A stretch of DNA of 64,000 nt from Isoetes taiwanensis (lineage: Eukaryota; Streptophyta; Lycopodiopsida; Isoetales; Isoetaceae), in contig JAJEKV010000041.1 in the NCBI GenBank assembly GCA_021234155.1, positions 13,030,689-13,094,688 of the forward strand. The letters run 5' to 3'. The notes beneath the pieces are model-generated. The model saw only the letters and a program-made list of their open reading frames with translations. It made no database searches and was not told where the DNA came from. Position 1 is the first letter of the stretch, and each line of letters begins with the position of its first letter. Positions 12,541-22,880 of this stretch are shown here, piece by piece. The position numbers were made by a program, and so were the translations under genes.

Positions 12541-12845
12541 CCGCCTGCTCGCTTTAAATCGATAGAGGATTTCGATTTATAAAAACTTGTTGATTTGGGC
12601 CGAAATTTCAAGGTCCCTAAAATTTCGCACAAAAAAACATTGTCTTCCAAGGCTAGGGATGATTTTTATTTCACGTTCTATCTTTAAATTTTGAAATTAA
12701 GCTTGAGTGAATCCTCCGCGGCCCGCCGCGGCGCCGCCTCCCCCAAAATCATCTTGAATCCGTTAGATATTGACGGCAACATCTTGGTCGTCTGAGCAAG
12801 GTAAGCCCTAAAATACAAACCCTAATATCGAAATTTGATGGAGGC

Positions 12846-13380
12846 ATGGCAAGTTCTGCTCTGCCCCTGTGGGGAAAAAATTGGCTCCTCAATCCCAAAT
12901 TTGAAGCGATGGCGCCCTTGTTCTTCACCAATTCCACCCATTGCTGCTGCTTTAATATGTGCCCCTGTATTTTCTTTCCAGAAGCTCCAAAGCAAGGAAG
13001 ATATGAAAGAATATGTGAAAGATGTCGGAACTTTGCATCGGAGTGCGCCGAAATGAGTGGTGTAGGTGGAAGGGAGGGAGCTAACAGGTATGAAGCTCCG
13101 ATATCTTTCATTCCCTTCTAACAAGCATTAAGAATCTACCTTGGGATGGGACTTCCAGGTAAGAACTTAAACTTTGAGTTGTCTTCTTTTTTATACAGAA
13201 TATAGTATCTGACATACCCAGAGCAGAAGATCTCTCTCAAGTTGTGCACCAAAGGCAATAGAATCCATCCGATTGATGGAGGTGGATGTGGATTTGACTT
13301 GTTTAATCTGTCAATGGGTCGTCAATACCTGATTTGCAAGCTTGAAGAAGTGATGGTGGTAAACGTCTAGTGCAAAGGTA
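12846..13380 (+). pseudogene. Candidate exons of an unrecognised gene
   Basis: A 91-codon frame from 12846 contains a cysteine-rich centre (HCCCFNMCPC, then ICERCRNFASECAEMSG) and reaches a donor-like CAG|GTATGA at about 13087. A separate open stretch after 13220 reads KISLKLCTKGNRIHPIDGGG, then CGFDLFNLSMGRQYLICKLE, ending in a stop at about 13371. The frames of the two stretches do not join cleanly with the obvious splice sites. On the opposite strand ORFs of 100-120 codons cover the first stretch, so which strand is real is uncertain. Possibly a captured gene fragment within the surrounding inverted repeats. Confidence 0.25.
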
Positions 13381-13601
13381 AGATCAGGCTTCGCTGGGAT
13401 TCTTTGTAACCCATAGTTCCCAAATTGTAATCCTTGTTGTGCCCATAGTTCTGATAAAAAAAAATAAAAAAATTGTTTCTGTATTCTGTATGTGCGCAGG
13501 TTTAAGTATCTACAGATTGAATGAATTAGGCAAGTCCTGCTTGCTGATAACCCATCTCACTCTGCCTGTGTAAAAATGTGCACATAAGATTGTATTGAAT
13601 G

Positions 13602-14095
13602 GGGGCTAGCAAAAGAGCGGGCCTTCTAAAAATAATAGAAGAAGAAACCTTCTTGAATAAGAGACCTTGCTGGCAATATGCAGGTATTTGCTTGCTTTAT
13701 GCTTTGCTAAATATGTCTCCTTGTCTTGAGTGTATGCTATTTAATATTTCTTAAGAAAATCCACGATTCCAAGCTATATGTGATTCTACAGATAAGATAT
13801 TGTGCGACTAAAGGGAGCGAGCAGCAATGTTTGCCCTCTAAAGAAAATTAAGTACTCTGCCTTGAAGATTCTGGAACTGTCTTCCTTTACATGATAGTGG
13901 GGATTAGCAAATATGCGAGCTTTTGTTCAAACAATAAAGGGGAAACTTTCTTGTCAGATATGTATCCAAGCTTTCTTGCTTATAGGTGCTCCAACAAGAG
14001 AATCCAATATGAAGATTTCTACAAGTATTTGTTGGATGAGGGCTAGCAAAAGCGCTGGCCCTCTCAAAAATTTAAAAAAAGAAATTGCCAACTGT
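13602..14095 (+). repeat. Duplicated exon-like segment
   Basis: GGGCTAGCAAAAG at about 13602 and 14038 starts two related segments that can be read MGASKRAGLLKIIEEE and MRASKSAGPLKNLKKE. A short frame from an ATG at 13890 reads MIVGISKYASFCSNNKGETF, continues to LLDEG and meets a TAG where a CAG codon would keep it open to 14174. This looks like a partly duplicated, decayed coding region of unknown family. Confidence 0.3.
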
Positions 14096-14179
14096 TGTCG
14101 TGTGCAATTCTGGAATACTGCATAATTTTAAATTTGAAAGAAGGTAGAAGCATAAACTTGAGTTATTTTAATGCATAGT

Positions 14180-14981
14180 CCATAAATAGATTTTTAACTC
14201 GACTAATTTCAATAATGTAAAACATGATAAGTTTACTTCCAATCCAAGAAAAGATGTTTTGAAGATTCAAAGCCGTTACCATTACCTGTTTAGATGGAAA
14301 ACCTGGTAATAAACTCAAGTCCTTCATAACAAACAATGGCTCATATAACATTACATTGATGATTTCAAAGGGCAATCACTATGAGTTGTGGAAATTTTTA
14401 AATTTATATCCAATAATCCCAAGTGGTTTACAAATGAAGAACATCTTAGTTTTCTTATTACATAAATATCAACTATTAATTCGAAACATAATTGGTTTAA
14501 GTCCAAAACAAAGTACTTTAAAGATGCAAACCCATCACTATTTTGAGAGATAAACTATTAAGTGTTTTAACGAGAAACTTGTTGTGACATCATACGACAA
14601 GATATCCATGAGCTGATTGGAATACCACTATGAGTTGTCTGATCTTTAAATCTGAAGACACTAGTGGTTTACAACCTATACTATTAATTGGACACTAGGC
14701 CATTTAGCAATAAAACATAGCAATAAACCAATAAAATTCACCACAAAAAAGAACTATAGCGATAAACTATACCAGCAAACCAATTGAGAAAAACTATGTG
14801 GGTATACCACATTGAAAAACCTTATATACGAACCTCACTATTTAACTGCATCTAGTAATTCAACATATTAACCCACAAAGTAATACTAGTTTATATTAGT
14901 AGTATAACACAAAAAACAACACTAAAAACTAACAGCAGTTTCTTTTTGGGGGCCTTGTGTACAATAACCTAGCAACGCACA
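14180..14981. other. AT-rich non-coding DNA, right side of the inverted-arm interior
   Basis: No gene recognised. Repeated AAACCAYTA/AAACYAATA words mirror those at 11.1-11.3 kb in inverted orientation. TTTTTGGGGGCCTTGTG at about 14945 is the inverted partner of the sequence near 11037. Confidence 0.45.
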
Positions 14982-15764
14982 GGGTTTACGTTTTGGAGGC
15001 CATACCCTGGTCAGATTGGACCAGGATCTTGCACAATATCATGAGGTAGTGGGAGGGCGCCGACGCCAGATGACCTGAGCCCTAAAACCTTCCGTAAGAA
15101 GTTCACCCAAAGGTCCTCTCCTCGAGGGTCCCCCGCCACGGACGGCAACTCGCTCGCACCGGAACTGTGATCTGACTCTACCAACGGACTCGAAACATTG
15201 ACATTACCCTGGAGACCAAGTTTAGTGGGCGAAGACCACCCCGCCTCCCGGACCGGCGACAAAGTAGCTCATGTCCAACACGTCAGTAGTGAATTGGCCT
15301 TAGCGAGAAGGTGCGTAATCTTGCCATGTAGAGGGTTCGTGTTTCTTTTGTTGCAAAAATGACCGTGTAACTTGGTCCCTAGGGTAATTTCGCTTTTCTG
15401 ACGACATGGCCGAAGTCAAATCTCCATTCCTGGGGCTTTGTGCTTGCCCGAACGACAAAACACTTGGTTTTCTACACCGTGATTCGCGGGGACACTTTGT
15501 GGTTTTTATATGTTCTCCGGACGGATCTTGAATTTTTGAGCCTGCCAAGCAAGTTACTTGAATGGAGAATTCAACGGTCCGGATAGGGAAACCGTATTCG
15601 GAAGGGGAGGCATTGGCATTTGCCCTCCCGAGGAGCACCGGTAGGAAAGCACGCCGATAAATCCAAACCCCATTTCCACTTTCTATTGCTTCGGTTTTCA
15701 ACCCCAGCTTCGACCATGTCTCAAGTGCAAAATGAATAAAAATTGACCTCCATAACGTAAACCC
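14982..15764 (-). mobile_element. ~800-bp element, copy 3 (reversed)
   Basis: Begins GGGTTTACGTTTTGGAGGCC and ends CCTCCATAACGTAAACCC. Internal order is the exact reverse of copy 1: the 'TTGCACAAT.TCATGAGGTAGTGGGAGGG' block lies left and the 'CTCAAGTGCAA.ATGAATAAAA' block right. Confidence 0.75.
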
Positions 15765-15785
15765 CACAATAAGCTAGCAAACCAC

Positions 15786-16573
15786 GGGTTTACGCGTTTG
15801 AGAAACCATACCCGGCCGATTGGACCGAGGATCTTGCACAATGTCATGAGGTAGTGGGAGGATGTTGATGCGGAAGATGGAGCCCTAAAACCTTCCGAGG
15901 AAGAAGTTCATCCCAAAGGTCCTCTCGGGAGGTCCTTGGCCACGGACGGGCAACTCTCCCATTCCGGACTATGATCCGACTTCGCCAAGGACTCTCAAAC
16001 ATCGACATTACCCCGAGACCAAGTTTCAGGCGGCGAGACACCCCTGCTCCCGGACGCGCGTAGCTCATGTCCAACACGTTAAGTAGTGAATTGGCCTTTA
16101 GCGAAGGGTGAAAGAATCACCGCCATGTAGAGGGTTCGTGTTTCTTTGTCGCTGCAAAAATGACCATGTAACTTGGTCCCTAGGGTAATTTTGCTGTTGG
16201 ACGACATGGCTAAGTCAAATCTCCATTCCTGGCCTTTGTACTTGCTTTGCCCAACGACAAAACACTTGGTTTTTCTACAATCATTTAATCGCAGGACACT
16301 TTATGTTTTATATGTTCTCCTGACAGATCTTGAATTTTTTGAGCCTGCTTTCGAAGCAAGTTACTTGAATGGAGAATTCAACGGCCGGGATAGGGAAACC
16401 GTGTTTCTAAGGGAGGCATTGGCATTTGCCCTCCCGAGGAGCACCGGTAGGAAAGCTTTGCCTCGTAAATCCAAACCCCATTTCGTCGCTTTCTTGCTTC
16501 GGTTTTCAAGCGCAGCTTCGACCATGTCTCAAGTGCAACCCGAATAAAACCTCGACCTCCATAACGTAAACCC
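15786..16573 (-). mobile_element. ~800-bp element, copy 4 (reversed)
   Basis: Follows copy 3 after a 21-base linker (ACAATAAGCTAGCAAACCAC). It has the same ends and same internal order, with a head-to-tail period of 804 bp. The linker ACAATAACCTAGCAACCCA also precedes copies 3 and 5, so the array grew as a tandem unit that includes the linker. Confidence 0.75.
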
Positions 16574-16595
16574 TACAATAACCTAGCAACCCATA

Positions 16596-16738
16596 GGGTT
16601 TACGTTTTGGAGGCCATACCCTAGTCCCGATTGGACCAGATCTTGCACAATGTCATGAGGGTAGTGGGAGGGCTGTTGGCCTTGAGAAAGACGAGCCCTA
16701 AAACCTTCCGTAAGAAGTTCGTCCCAAAGGCCCTCTAT
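16596..16738 (-). mobile_element. ~800-bp element, copy 5 (truncated)
   Basis: GGGTTTACGTTTTGGAGGCC to about 'GTCCCAAAGGCCCTCT', 810 bp after copy 4 began; similarity then stops. An isolated relic of the other end (ATAACGTGAACCCTACA) is at about 17028. Confidence 0.65.
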
Positions 16739-16791
16739 TCTATCCCTTGCCAAACTACTCTACCAAAGGTTGTCATATTTCTAGTCATCCT

Positions 16792-17252
16792 GTCCACGTC
16801 ACCACCATCTTGCCTTGTCACCCAAATGTTGCCAATATCACCCAATGAAAAGACCAAAGATGGACATCTTTTCAATTTTGGCCTAGTCAAAACTTGACAT
16901 TGCTTACTTGGCATGCCATATCACAACTTGGAGTGCCACATCATCTTTTCCATGCTATTTGTTGGTGCCACAAAGGTAACGACATGCGCTGTCAAATCCT
17001 AGCCACTTGTGGCAAGGGGAACATCTCATAACGTGAACCCTACATTTGTTTGCATCGAGGTGGAGACAACACGCGCAAGAGTTTTCATAAGGTCATCATC
17101 ATGTCCACATCATACATATCTTGCCATGTCACCAAAATTTGCCACATAAGCCCCCATTGAAAACCAAAAGTTGCACATTTTTTTTTGGCCTAGTCAAAAG
17201 TTGGCCTTGCTTACTTGGCATGACATGTCACCAATGGCATGCCACATCATCA
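16792..17252. repeat. Two diverged ~150-bp direct repeats
   Basis: GTCCAC..CA at 16792 and 17103 each begin a block containing 'GCCTAGTCAAAA.TTG', CTTACTTGGCATG and 'GCCACATCATC'. The copies end near 16945 and 17252. Similar words recur around 18.14-18.30 kb on the other side of the TRIM element. Confidence 0.6.
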
Positions 17253-17564
17253 TGCATATGTCAACTTTTGCAAATTTCAATTTTCTCCACTCATTTCATG
17301 GAGATTGCAAGAAATACCCTGCGCCACATCATCATGCCACTTTTGCCGTCATTCATTCACCATATCCAAATATAGTTCTTCAACTGACTTTTGTTCATAC
17401 ATTTAATGTCTATATTTCAAACCGACAATTTTTAATTATGGCACATTGATGTACCTGCCATGATATCTTCAAAGCACCTAAGAATGCATGAGATTATGTT
17501 TGCCCATTGAACCATGTAGCTAGGGCAAGCTACTTTCGGGGGGTTTTAAGGATCCGTCTTCTGG

Positions 17565-17721
17565 TGTAACGGGCCCATGGTAGACCGCTCGAGTATTCGA
17601 ACCTTGAATGTCAGGTGGGGCTTTCCCGAGACACCAGCATAAATGGGTAGAAGCGACTACTCATAAATGTCTAGACGGTTTTGCCCAGTTGGTTAAGGGC
17701 ATGTCGGTTAGGCTCGTTACA
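17565..17721 (+). repeat. TRIM left terminal repeat
   Basis: 157 bp, TGTAAC..GTTACA. Compared with the right repeat it differs mainly near GAATGTCAGGTGGGG (right copy GAATGTGCACAATGGGG) and CACCAGCAT (right copy CACCGGCAT), both at CAG sites. Confidence 0.8.
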
Positions 17722-17723
17722 GT

Positions 17724-17735
17724 TGGTATCAGAGC
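17724..17735 (+). promoter_or_regulatory. TRIM primer-binding site
   Basis: TGGTATCAGAGC, two bases after the left terminal repeat: the canonical plant retroelement primer site for initiator Met tRNA. Confidence 0.85.
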
Positions 17736-17879
17736 AGGTCTCGAGTTCGAGTCTCCATGGGTGCCTATATGCATGGGTAATTTGCAAAGACTTAGTAATT
17801 ATTGTGACATGGTATGACATAGACATGGTATAGCCTTGAATGCTTTCGAGGGCGAGCATAGTTCTAGTGGAAGAGGCCC

Positions 17880-18037
17880 GTAAATGGGCCCATGGTAGAC
17901 CGCTCGAGTATTCGAACCTTGAATGTGCACAATGGGGCTTTCCCGGACACCGGCATAAATGGGTAGAAGCGACTACTCATAAATGTCTAGACGGTTTTGC
18001 CCAGTTGGTTAAGGGCATGTCGGTTAGGCTCGTTACA
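17880..18037 (+). repeat. TRIM right terminal repeat
   Basis: 158 bp, aligned base for base with the left repeat apart from a handful of changes. Ends CGTTACA at 18037. Confidence 0.8.
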
Positions 18038-19950
18038 TCGGCAATCTGAGTTTCATCTTGATCAGATTCATTGGTCAGCGTTAGGCATGGTCTAGAAAGG
18101 TCTAGTCATTTTCTACCAAAGTGCCTAAAATGCTTAATCATCATGTGACATGGCACATCATCGAGAAAATGCCATATCGTCGTAGTGAAATATGCTTCTT
18201 CTAAAAAGTTGCAAAGTAGGCTAGGCAAATTCTTCATTTTCCATCCATCCATATTTTGCCACATGATAACTCCTTTTGCCATGATAACTCTAATGCATGA
18301 GGATCCCAACTTGATCTGAATATTTGTCTAATCAATGGAACGAAATTCTTAATTCTTTTTATAATCTAATCAAAAATTGTCACAATGTCTAGTATAGTGT
18401 GGAGATATTACGGTTCTAACTCAAGTGATATCCATGGGTATTGTCTATACCCTTGTTGCATGTAATGGTAATCCATGAAACTATGCCTAAAAACTAACTT
18501 TGGTTTTTGAATAAGTGTGTCCCTTAGAGGCCACCAAACTTGAAATTTTCAATGGTCTAGTCCTTCTGGCCATAATTTCGACATTGTTGATGCACAATAC
18601 CTTTAAATTAATGAGACATGCAAGCCAATGATAAGACGTAAGAGTGGCCTTTAAAATATCAAACTCGTTACAAGAAAGAATGATCAAGTGGTGCCTAGGC
18701 CATACACGGATACATCAATACTAGCGGTCGATATGAGGACCATACTTAAGCAGAATCGGCCAAAGAGCAGAATCGACCACAGAGGTAAAATACAGGGTTT
18801 GTATAGGATCACTCCAAAGTTGTCACGGTTTTCACTGCCATTGAATTCATCGCATGCATAATCTTTCAATAGTGTCGGTGTGGCAAATTGATATTTGGGG
18901 CGTTAGAGGTTTTCAATTAGGCCATGTGTCGACAAGAATTCCCATAGGTCGTGTTTTAGGATTGATGTTCCTTAAACTTTTTCTTGCGTGTTCCTCTTCT
19001 CCCATGCTACAACGCATAACTACCTAAGAAAGAATAAACAATGCCATTAGTCTCTCTTTAATATAGTATAGTAATGGTTGTTTAGCACCATTGAATTGGG
19101 CATATGTTTTAAGAAACAAAAAATGTGACCTTTTCAAAACAAATTTGAGAAACAAATGCGAGCTGTTGAGATAAAAAATAATGAAGGGCTCAGATTTGAT
19201 CCGAGTCCTTCATTCTTATTGGTTCTTTTGGATTTCGGTGGAAGGTGGGACGAATGGCGGGAAGCCAGATCTTCTCCGGCTCCCCGATCATGCCCTCACG
19301 TAATCGCAGCTCTCAAATCGCCCAACCGCTCCTTGCGATCCGCTCCAGCTCATCCTCGCTATGGTAGATAGCTTTTCTCTTCCGACATTAACCAGCCATG
19401 GCGGGGACTATTTGCATAAACGGCTGATCGCCATAGCTAGGTCGAGGATTGCCAAAAGCCCGGCTTCTAAGAATAGGGGATCTCATATCACGGCGGTGTG
19501 AGTGGCAAGCGAGGCGAGGTAAGCCGCAATCGTTTGCCTCATGAAAGTCGATTTTTTTTTTTTTGCTCTCTTTCTTTAAAATTGAGTTCATCTTTGTTGG
19601 TTTTCTCGCAAAAATATGTAATGGGATCTCTGATTTGTTTTCCTTCTTCCAGGATCTCAGATCCTCTTTCATGAATGAGTTATGTCGTTTCTGGCAAAAT
19701 AGGCTTTTTGTAGCAGCGGACATGCAGGGCGTGAATCCTCAATAGCATAAAAGAAAATCTTTGTAGGCGACAAAATGGTGAAGTAATCAGCTAAATAATG
19801 TGGTTTTTTTGGTTTTTCCATGGCACCATGGCCAAGAAAGAGGTAAGAATTTTCGTCAAGAATCTTCAAGATTGTGTTTGTGTTTATTTCATTTACTCTA
19901 CTATTCCCGGGAACACCAGAAAGCTTTGAAATAGCTTGTACCTGAGTCGA
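18038..19950. other. Intergenic DNA
   Basis: No gene supported. A short Ser-rich frame from an ATG at 19254 (MAGSQIFSGSPIMPSRNRSS) stops after about 38 codons, and splice-like signals near 19650 do not extend it convincingly. Confidence 0.45.
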
Positions 19951-19965
19951 GGAATCGAGAGGTCA

Positions 19966-21459
19966 GTCACTCAATCCCCCGAAGATCCACAATCGCCTTC
20001 CAAATCCAAATCAACCACACCAACCAATCCACGCACAAATGCAAGGCTTGCTGCCGCAAGAGCGGCCAAGCACCAGGATACACATGAAGCAGCAACTGCT
20101 GGCTAGTCAATCTCACCTGAAACAGAGCCCTAACCCAATCCCAGGCAGCCTGCAAGTGAGGGCATAAAACCAGACAATGCTCCACAGTCTCACGATGAAG
20201 GCCACAACAAGGGCAGAGAGGGCTCACACCCGGCCTAAACCGACTCACAAGGGCATTCACCCTGATACAACGGTGCACCACCTGCCACAGAAGCACCCTA
20301 ACCTTCGGTGGGGGAAGTGAGCTCCATGTCCACGTCCAAACCGAGCGCCATCGAGAACCCGGAAGCTGCAGAGACCACTTGCTTGCACGGGGCGATTAAT
20401 GTCATGGATAGCCAGACACCGGTAAGAAGACCGCACAAAGCAAGAAGACACAATATCCGGATGAACCTTCCAAACCTGCACCACCACATCATCCTGAGGG
20501 ACTATAGGTATGTGTAGCGGAATGCTCCCCGCCACGTGCTCCCAGATAGCCCGATCACTACCCCTCGCGAAAAGCGAAGCCGAAGAACTCCCCGCGAAGG
20601 CTAGCTGACCACCCCAATACCAATCCTCCAAGGTGAGCACAAGCGGCTTCGCCTCCAACGGCCCTAAGTCAGGAGCATGCCTGATGGGCGACCAAGGGCA
20701 AGTCTGCCGGGGTAGAGGAACCCAAAGGAGAAGAGTGGTGATAAACTGAGGCATAATCTAGCTGGAAGAGCACACGCACATGATCCCAAGCCCGCAACAC
20801 TCCTGTGAGAAAAGGGGATGCATGTGGGAAAGGCCGGAGACCATACAACAGTGCCCAGGGCAACTCCACATGCACAGACGGCTTCCCAAACGCCACACAA
20901 TGGCGAAGAGACTGCAACAACAATGCCGCACCAGGAGAAGATGCTCCATCCTGCAGAATGCTCCAGACAAACTTGGAGACCAACACCTTACTATGCAGTG
21001 CCAAATCCAGAATGGCCAAGCCCCCATCCTCCCGGGGGCGGAGACACTTCCACCAAGCCACTTTAACAACCGCCCCTTCATCATCCCCACCCCACACAAA
21101 ATTTCGAACAATCTTATCCAAAGCCTGTATCTTGCCCTCATGAGCTAGCATCGCAGATGCTGTATACACATGAGTGCTACAAAGTACTGACTTGGCAATA
21201 GTGATCCTACCTGCCATGGACAACTTGCTACCCTTCCACCAATTGAGGTGTTTCTGCAACCCCTGCAAAATCTCATCCCACACCCTCCCCATGGAAACAT
21301 CCCCTCCAAAGGGAATACCCAGCAGCTTAGTACACACATTACCTGGAAGCACCTTCCAAGGGAATAGAGCCAAACAAGGGGGAGGCGGAGTCAGCTGGGC
21401 CCATAATGCGGAAGCACTTACCCCAATTCAGAAGAATGCTTGAGGCCAAGGAGAAAGTA
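19966..21459 (-). pseudogene. Non-LTR retrotransposon (LINE): end of reverse transcriptase plus zf-RVT, broken
   Basis: On the minus strand the sequence enters inside a LINE reverse transcriptase with LDTFSLASSILLNWGKC (the usual 'ASGLxLNWxK' region). After a frameshift near 21.36 kb it continues LLGIPFGG, then WWKGSKLSMAGRITIAKSVL, LDKIVRNFVWGG and KVAWWKCLRPREDGG, all typical of the thumb and connection region of plant LINEs. Further frameshifts near 20.7 and 20.3 kb separate a C-terminal zinc-binding region (zf-RVT) reading CPCCGLHRETVEHCLVLCPH, ending in a stop at 19967-19969. The endonuclease, the catalytic FADD region and everything upstream are missing, so it is 5'-truncated, as LINE copies usually are. 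No poly(A) tail or target duplication was found. In life the protein would reverse-transcribe its own RNA at a nicked target; this copy cannot. Confidence 0.85.
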
Positions 21460-22280
21460 TCTAACAAAGGAATTTGCGGAATGGATGGTTGTTATTGGAG
21501 CATTTTAACATATACTTTTGTCCTGAATTCTGTATAGTAGATTCTTTTAGTAAATATTAAGGTTAAGATGACATATTTAAACTCCAAAAAATCATGAAAC
21601 TATAGCTCGTATAGTTAGCAACTCATGGCCACAAGAATTAAATCAAAACTTGTTATAATGAGAGTAACAATTCTTAAACCTCAAGCAGCTTTTTTGACCA
21701 AAATAGGGTTTGGCGGCTTCCACCGATTTCAAATGATAGCAAGAAAATATGGGAACATAAAACTCAATGTATTTTATGATAAACAGGCAAATATCTCCAA
21801 CTTTAGCAAGGTTTAGGTCACTTTATGTTAGAAATATCGAAGAAGGCAGTTCTTAACTGGTGCAGAAACTGCCAAATTCTCCAATGTTTGAGCAATCATC
21901 ACAAGGTATAGGTGACCCCATTGGTCTTGAAATTATCAGAGATCATTAAGAAATAAGTGAAGACTCAAATGATGGTGGTATATTATAAAATTGAAATTTC
22001 TTTCGTGAGTTACGTGGGTTTAAGTGGCAGAGGTCATGTGGGCCAGTTCTGGTCCATGGATCAGGAATGGTCCCAGGGACAGATCTAGTGTTAAGCCGCC
22101 TTATACCACCATATTACTCTAATTATATATATTTCTTAGTGAACTATGGTCAAATTTTAGCTAAGGCCCCAGGTGCACTCTGTGAGTAGTCACTCTAGTG
22201 GCCAAAATATTCGGTTCCATTATAATTTACAAATCTGCTTTTTGCTAACTATTACTAGCTTGGCTTCTAATTCTAATATA
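21460..22280. other. Intergenic DNA
   Basis: AT-rich; no gene recognised on either strand. ORFs up to 63 codons only. Confidence 0.5.
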
Positions 22281-22402
22281 AGAAAACTTTTCCCCATTTT
22301 TCGAGGTTTATGTTTGGATTGTTATCTCCAAGATGGAAGTTCTAACTGTTAGTGCTAATTGGGAAATTGGCCAATATTTGATCTTGGTCCTCCAAGATGA
22401 TT

Positions 22403-22414
22403 GCTCTGATACCA
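22403..22414 (-). promoter_or_regulatory. LTR-retrotransposon primer-binding site (minus strand)
   Basis: The minus strand reads TGGTATCAGAGC, a full match to the initiator Met tRNA primer site. It lies a few bases from an LTR end at about 22418-22421. Confidence 0.65.
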
Positions 22415-22420
22415 CTATGA

Positions 22421-22880
22421 TGTCTCCTGCTCGTATACGATGCTCCCATTGTATAAGAACCCGAAGTTCATCCCTCCTGCCAATGCACGTGCTGACAGAG
22501 GCCGTCCACCTATCATCGAATCCTTGCTATCTGACAAGAACTCGATGGGGAGGAATGGATGTGTCATTCATTCCATCTCCCTCGGGATCATCCTAGCTAT
22601 GGAAGCGTGTACAAATGTAAGCACATAGCATCAAATAATATGCATGTCCACCTCGAAGGGTGGCTCATCATAACATAGCTTCTGTAACAACAATGTCAAT
22701 GACATCAACATAAAAGGGAGTCTTACCCAAGGCACAAACTCAGGAGGATCAATTGATGGCTCGGGTCTCCAGGGGTCAAAGCTGACAGAATTCATAACAA
22801 TAGACTGGGTTGCCATAGAACATGGTCATTGGGTAGTCTGCTCCATCCGCTCCTCCTCAAAAGACATAAACAATCTAGAG
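22421..22880 (-). mobile_element. LTR fragment related to the 5.6-kb LTR
   Basis: The LTR boundary on the plus strand is TGTCTCCTGC. Rightwards it shares ordered blocks with 5.6-6.0 kb (AAGTTCATCCCT, 'ATGTAAGCACATA', 'AGGGTGGCTCATCA', 'TTACCCAAGGCAC', 'GAACATGGTCATTGGGTAGTC'). The internal side (22.28-22.40 kb) also matches the 5.46-5.58 kb flank weakly, including 'TTCCCC..TTTTTCGAGG'. No coding region remains. Confidence 0.55.

Larger units (their letters stand above)
17565..18037 (+). mobile_element. Miniature LTR element (TRIM), complete
   Basis: Two near-identical terminal repeats of 157-158 bp (17565-17721 and 17880-18037) enclose only 158 bp. The repeat starts TGTAACGGGCCC (first bases changed in the right copy) and ends CGTTACA, giving TG..CA ends and a short inverted terminal motif. 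Directly after the left repeat is TTGGTATCAGAGC, complementary to the 3' end of initiator Met tRNA. Just before the right repeat is a purine-rich AGTGGAAGAGG, a possible polypurine tract. There is no coding capacity, as expected of TRIM elements, which rely on another element's enzymes. The flanks read TCTGG and TCGGC, which could be a 5-bp target duplication altered at its CTG. The terminal repeats differ at few positions, so insertion is relatively recent compared with its surroundings. Confidence 0.8.

Noticed and set aside
12749-13124. Minus-strand genes of 100-120 codons
   Set aside because: Several frames on both strands are open together; plus-strand features (donor, cysteine-rich region) are slightly better, and neither is recognised.
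17681-17760. A tRNA gene
   Set aside because: A-box- and B-box-like words are present, but no acceptor stem or anticodon arm can be drawn and the sequence is explained by an LTR end plus primer-binding site.
17565-18037. Cassandra-type TRIM with a 5S-derived LTR
   Set aside because: The terminal repeats show no resemblance to plant 5S rRNA.
20308-21148. Plus-strand ORFs of 69-122 codons
   Set aside because: They are antisense shadows of the LINE reverse transcriptase, whose motifs are clear on the minus strand.
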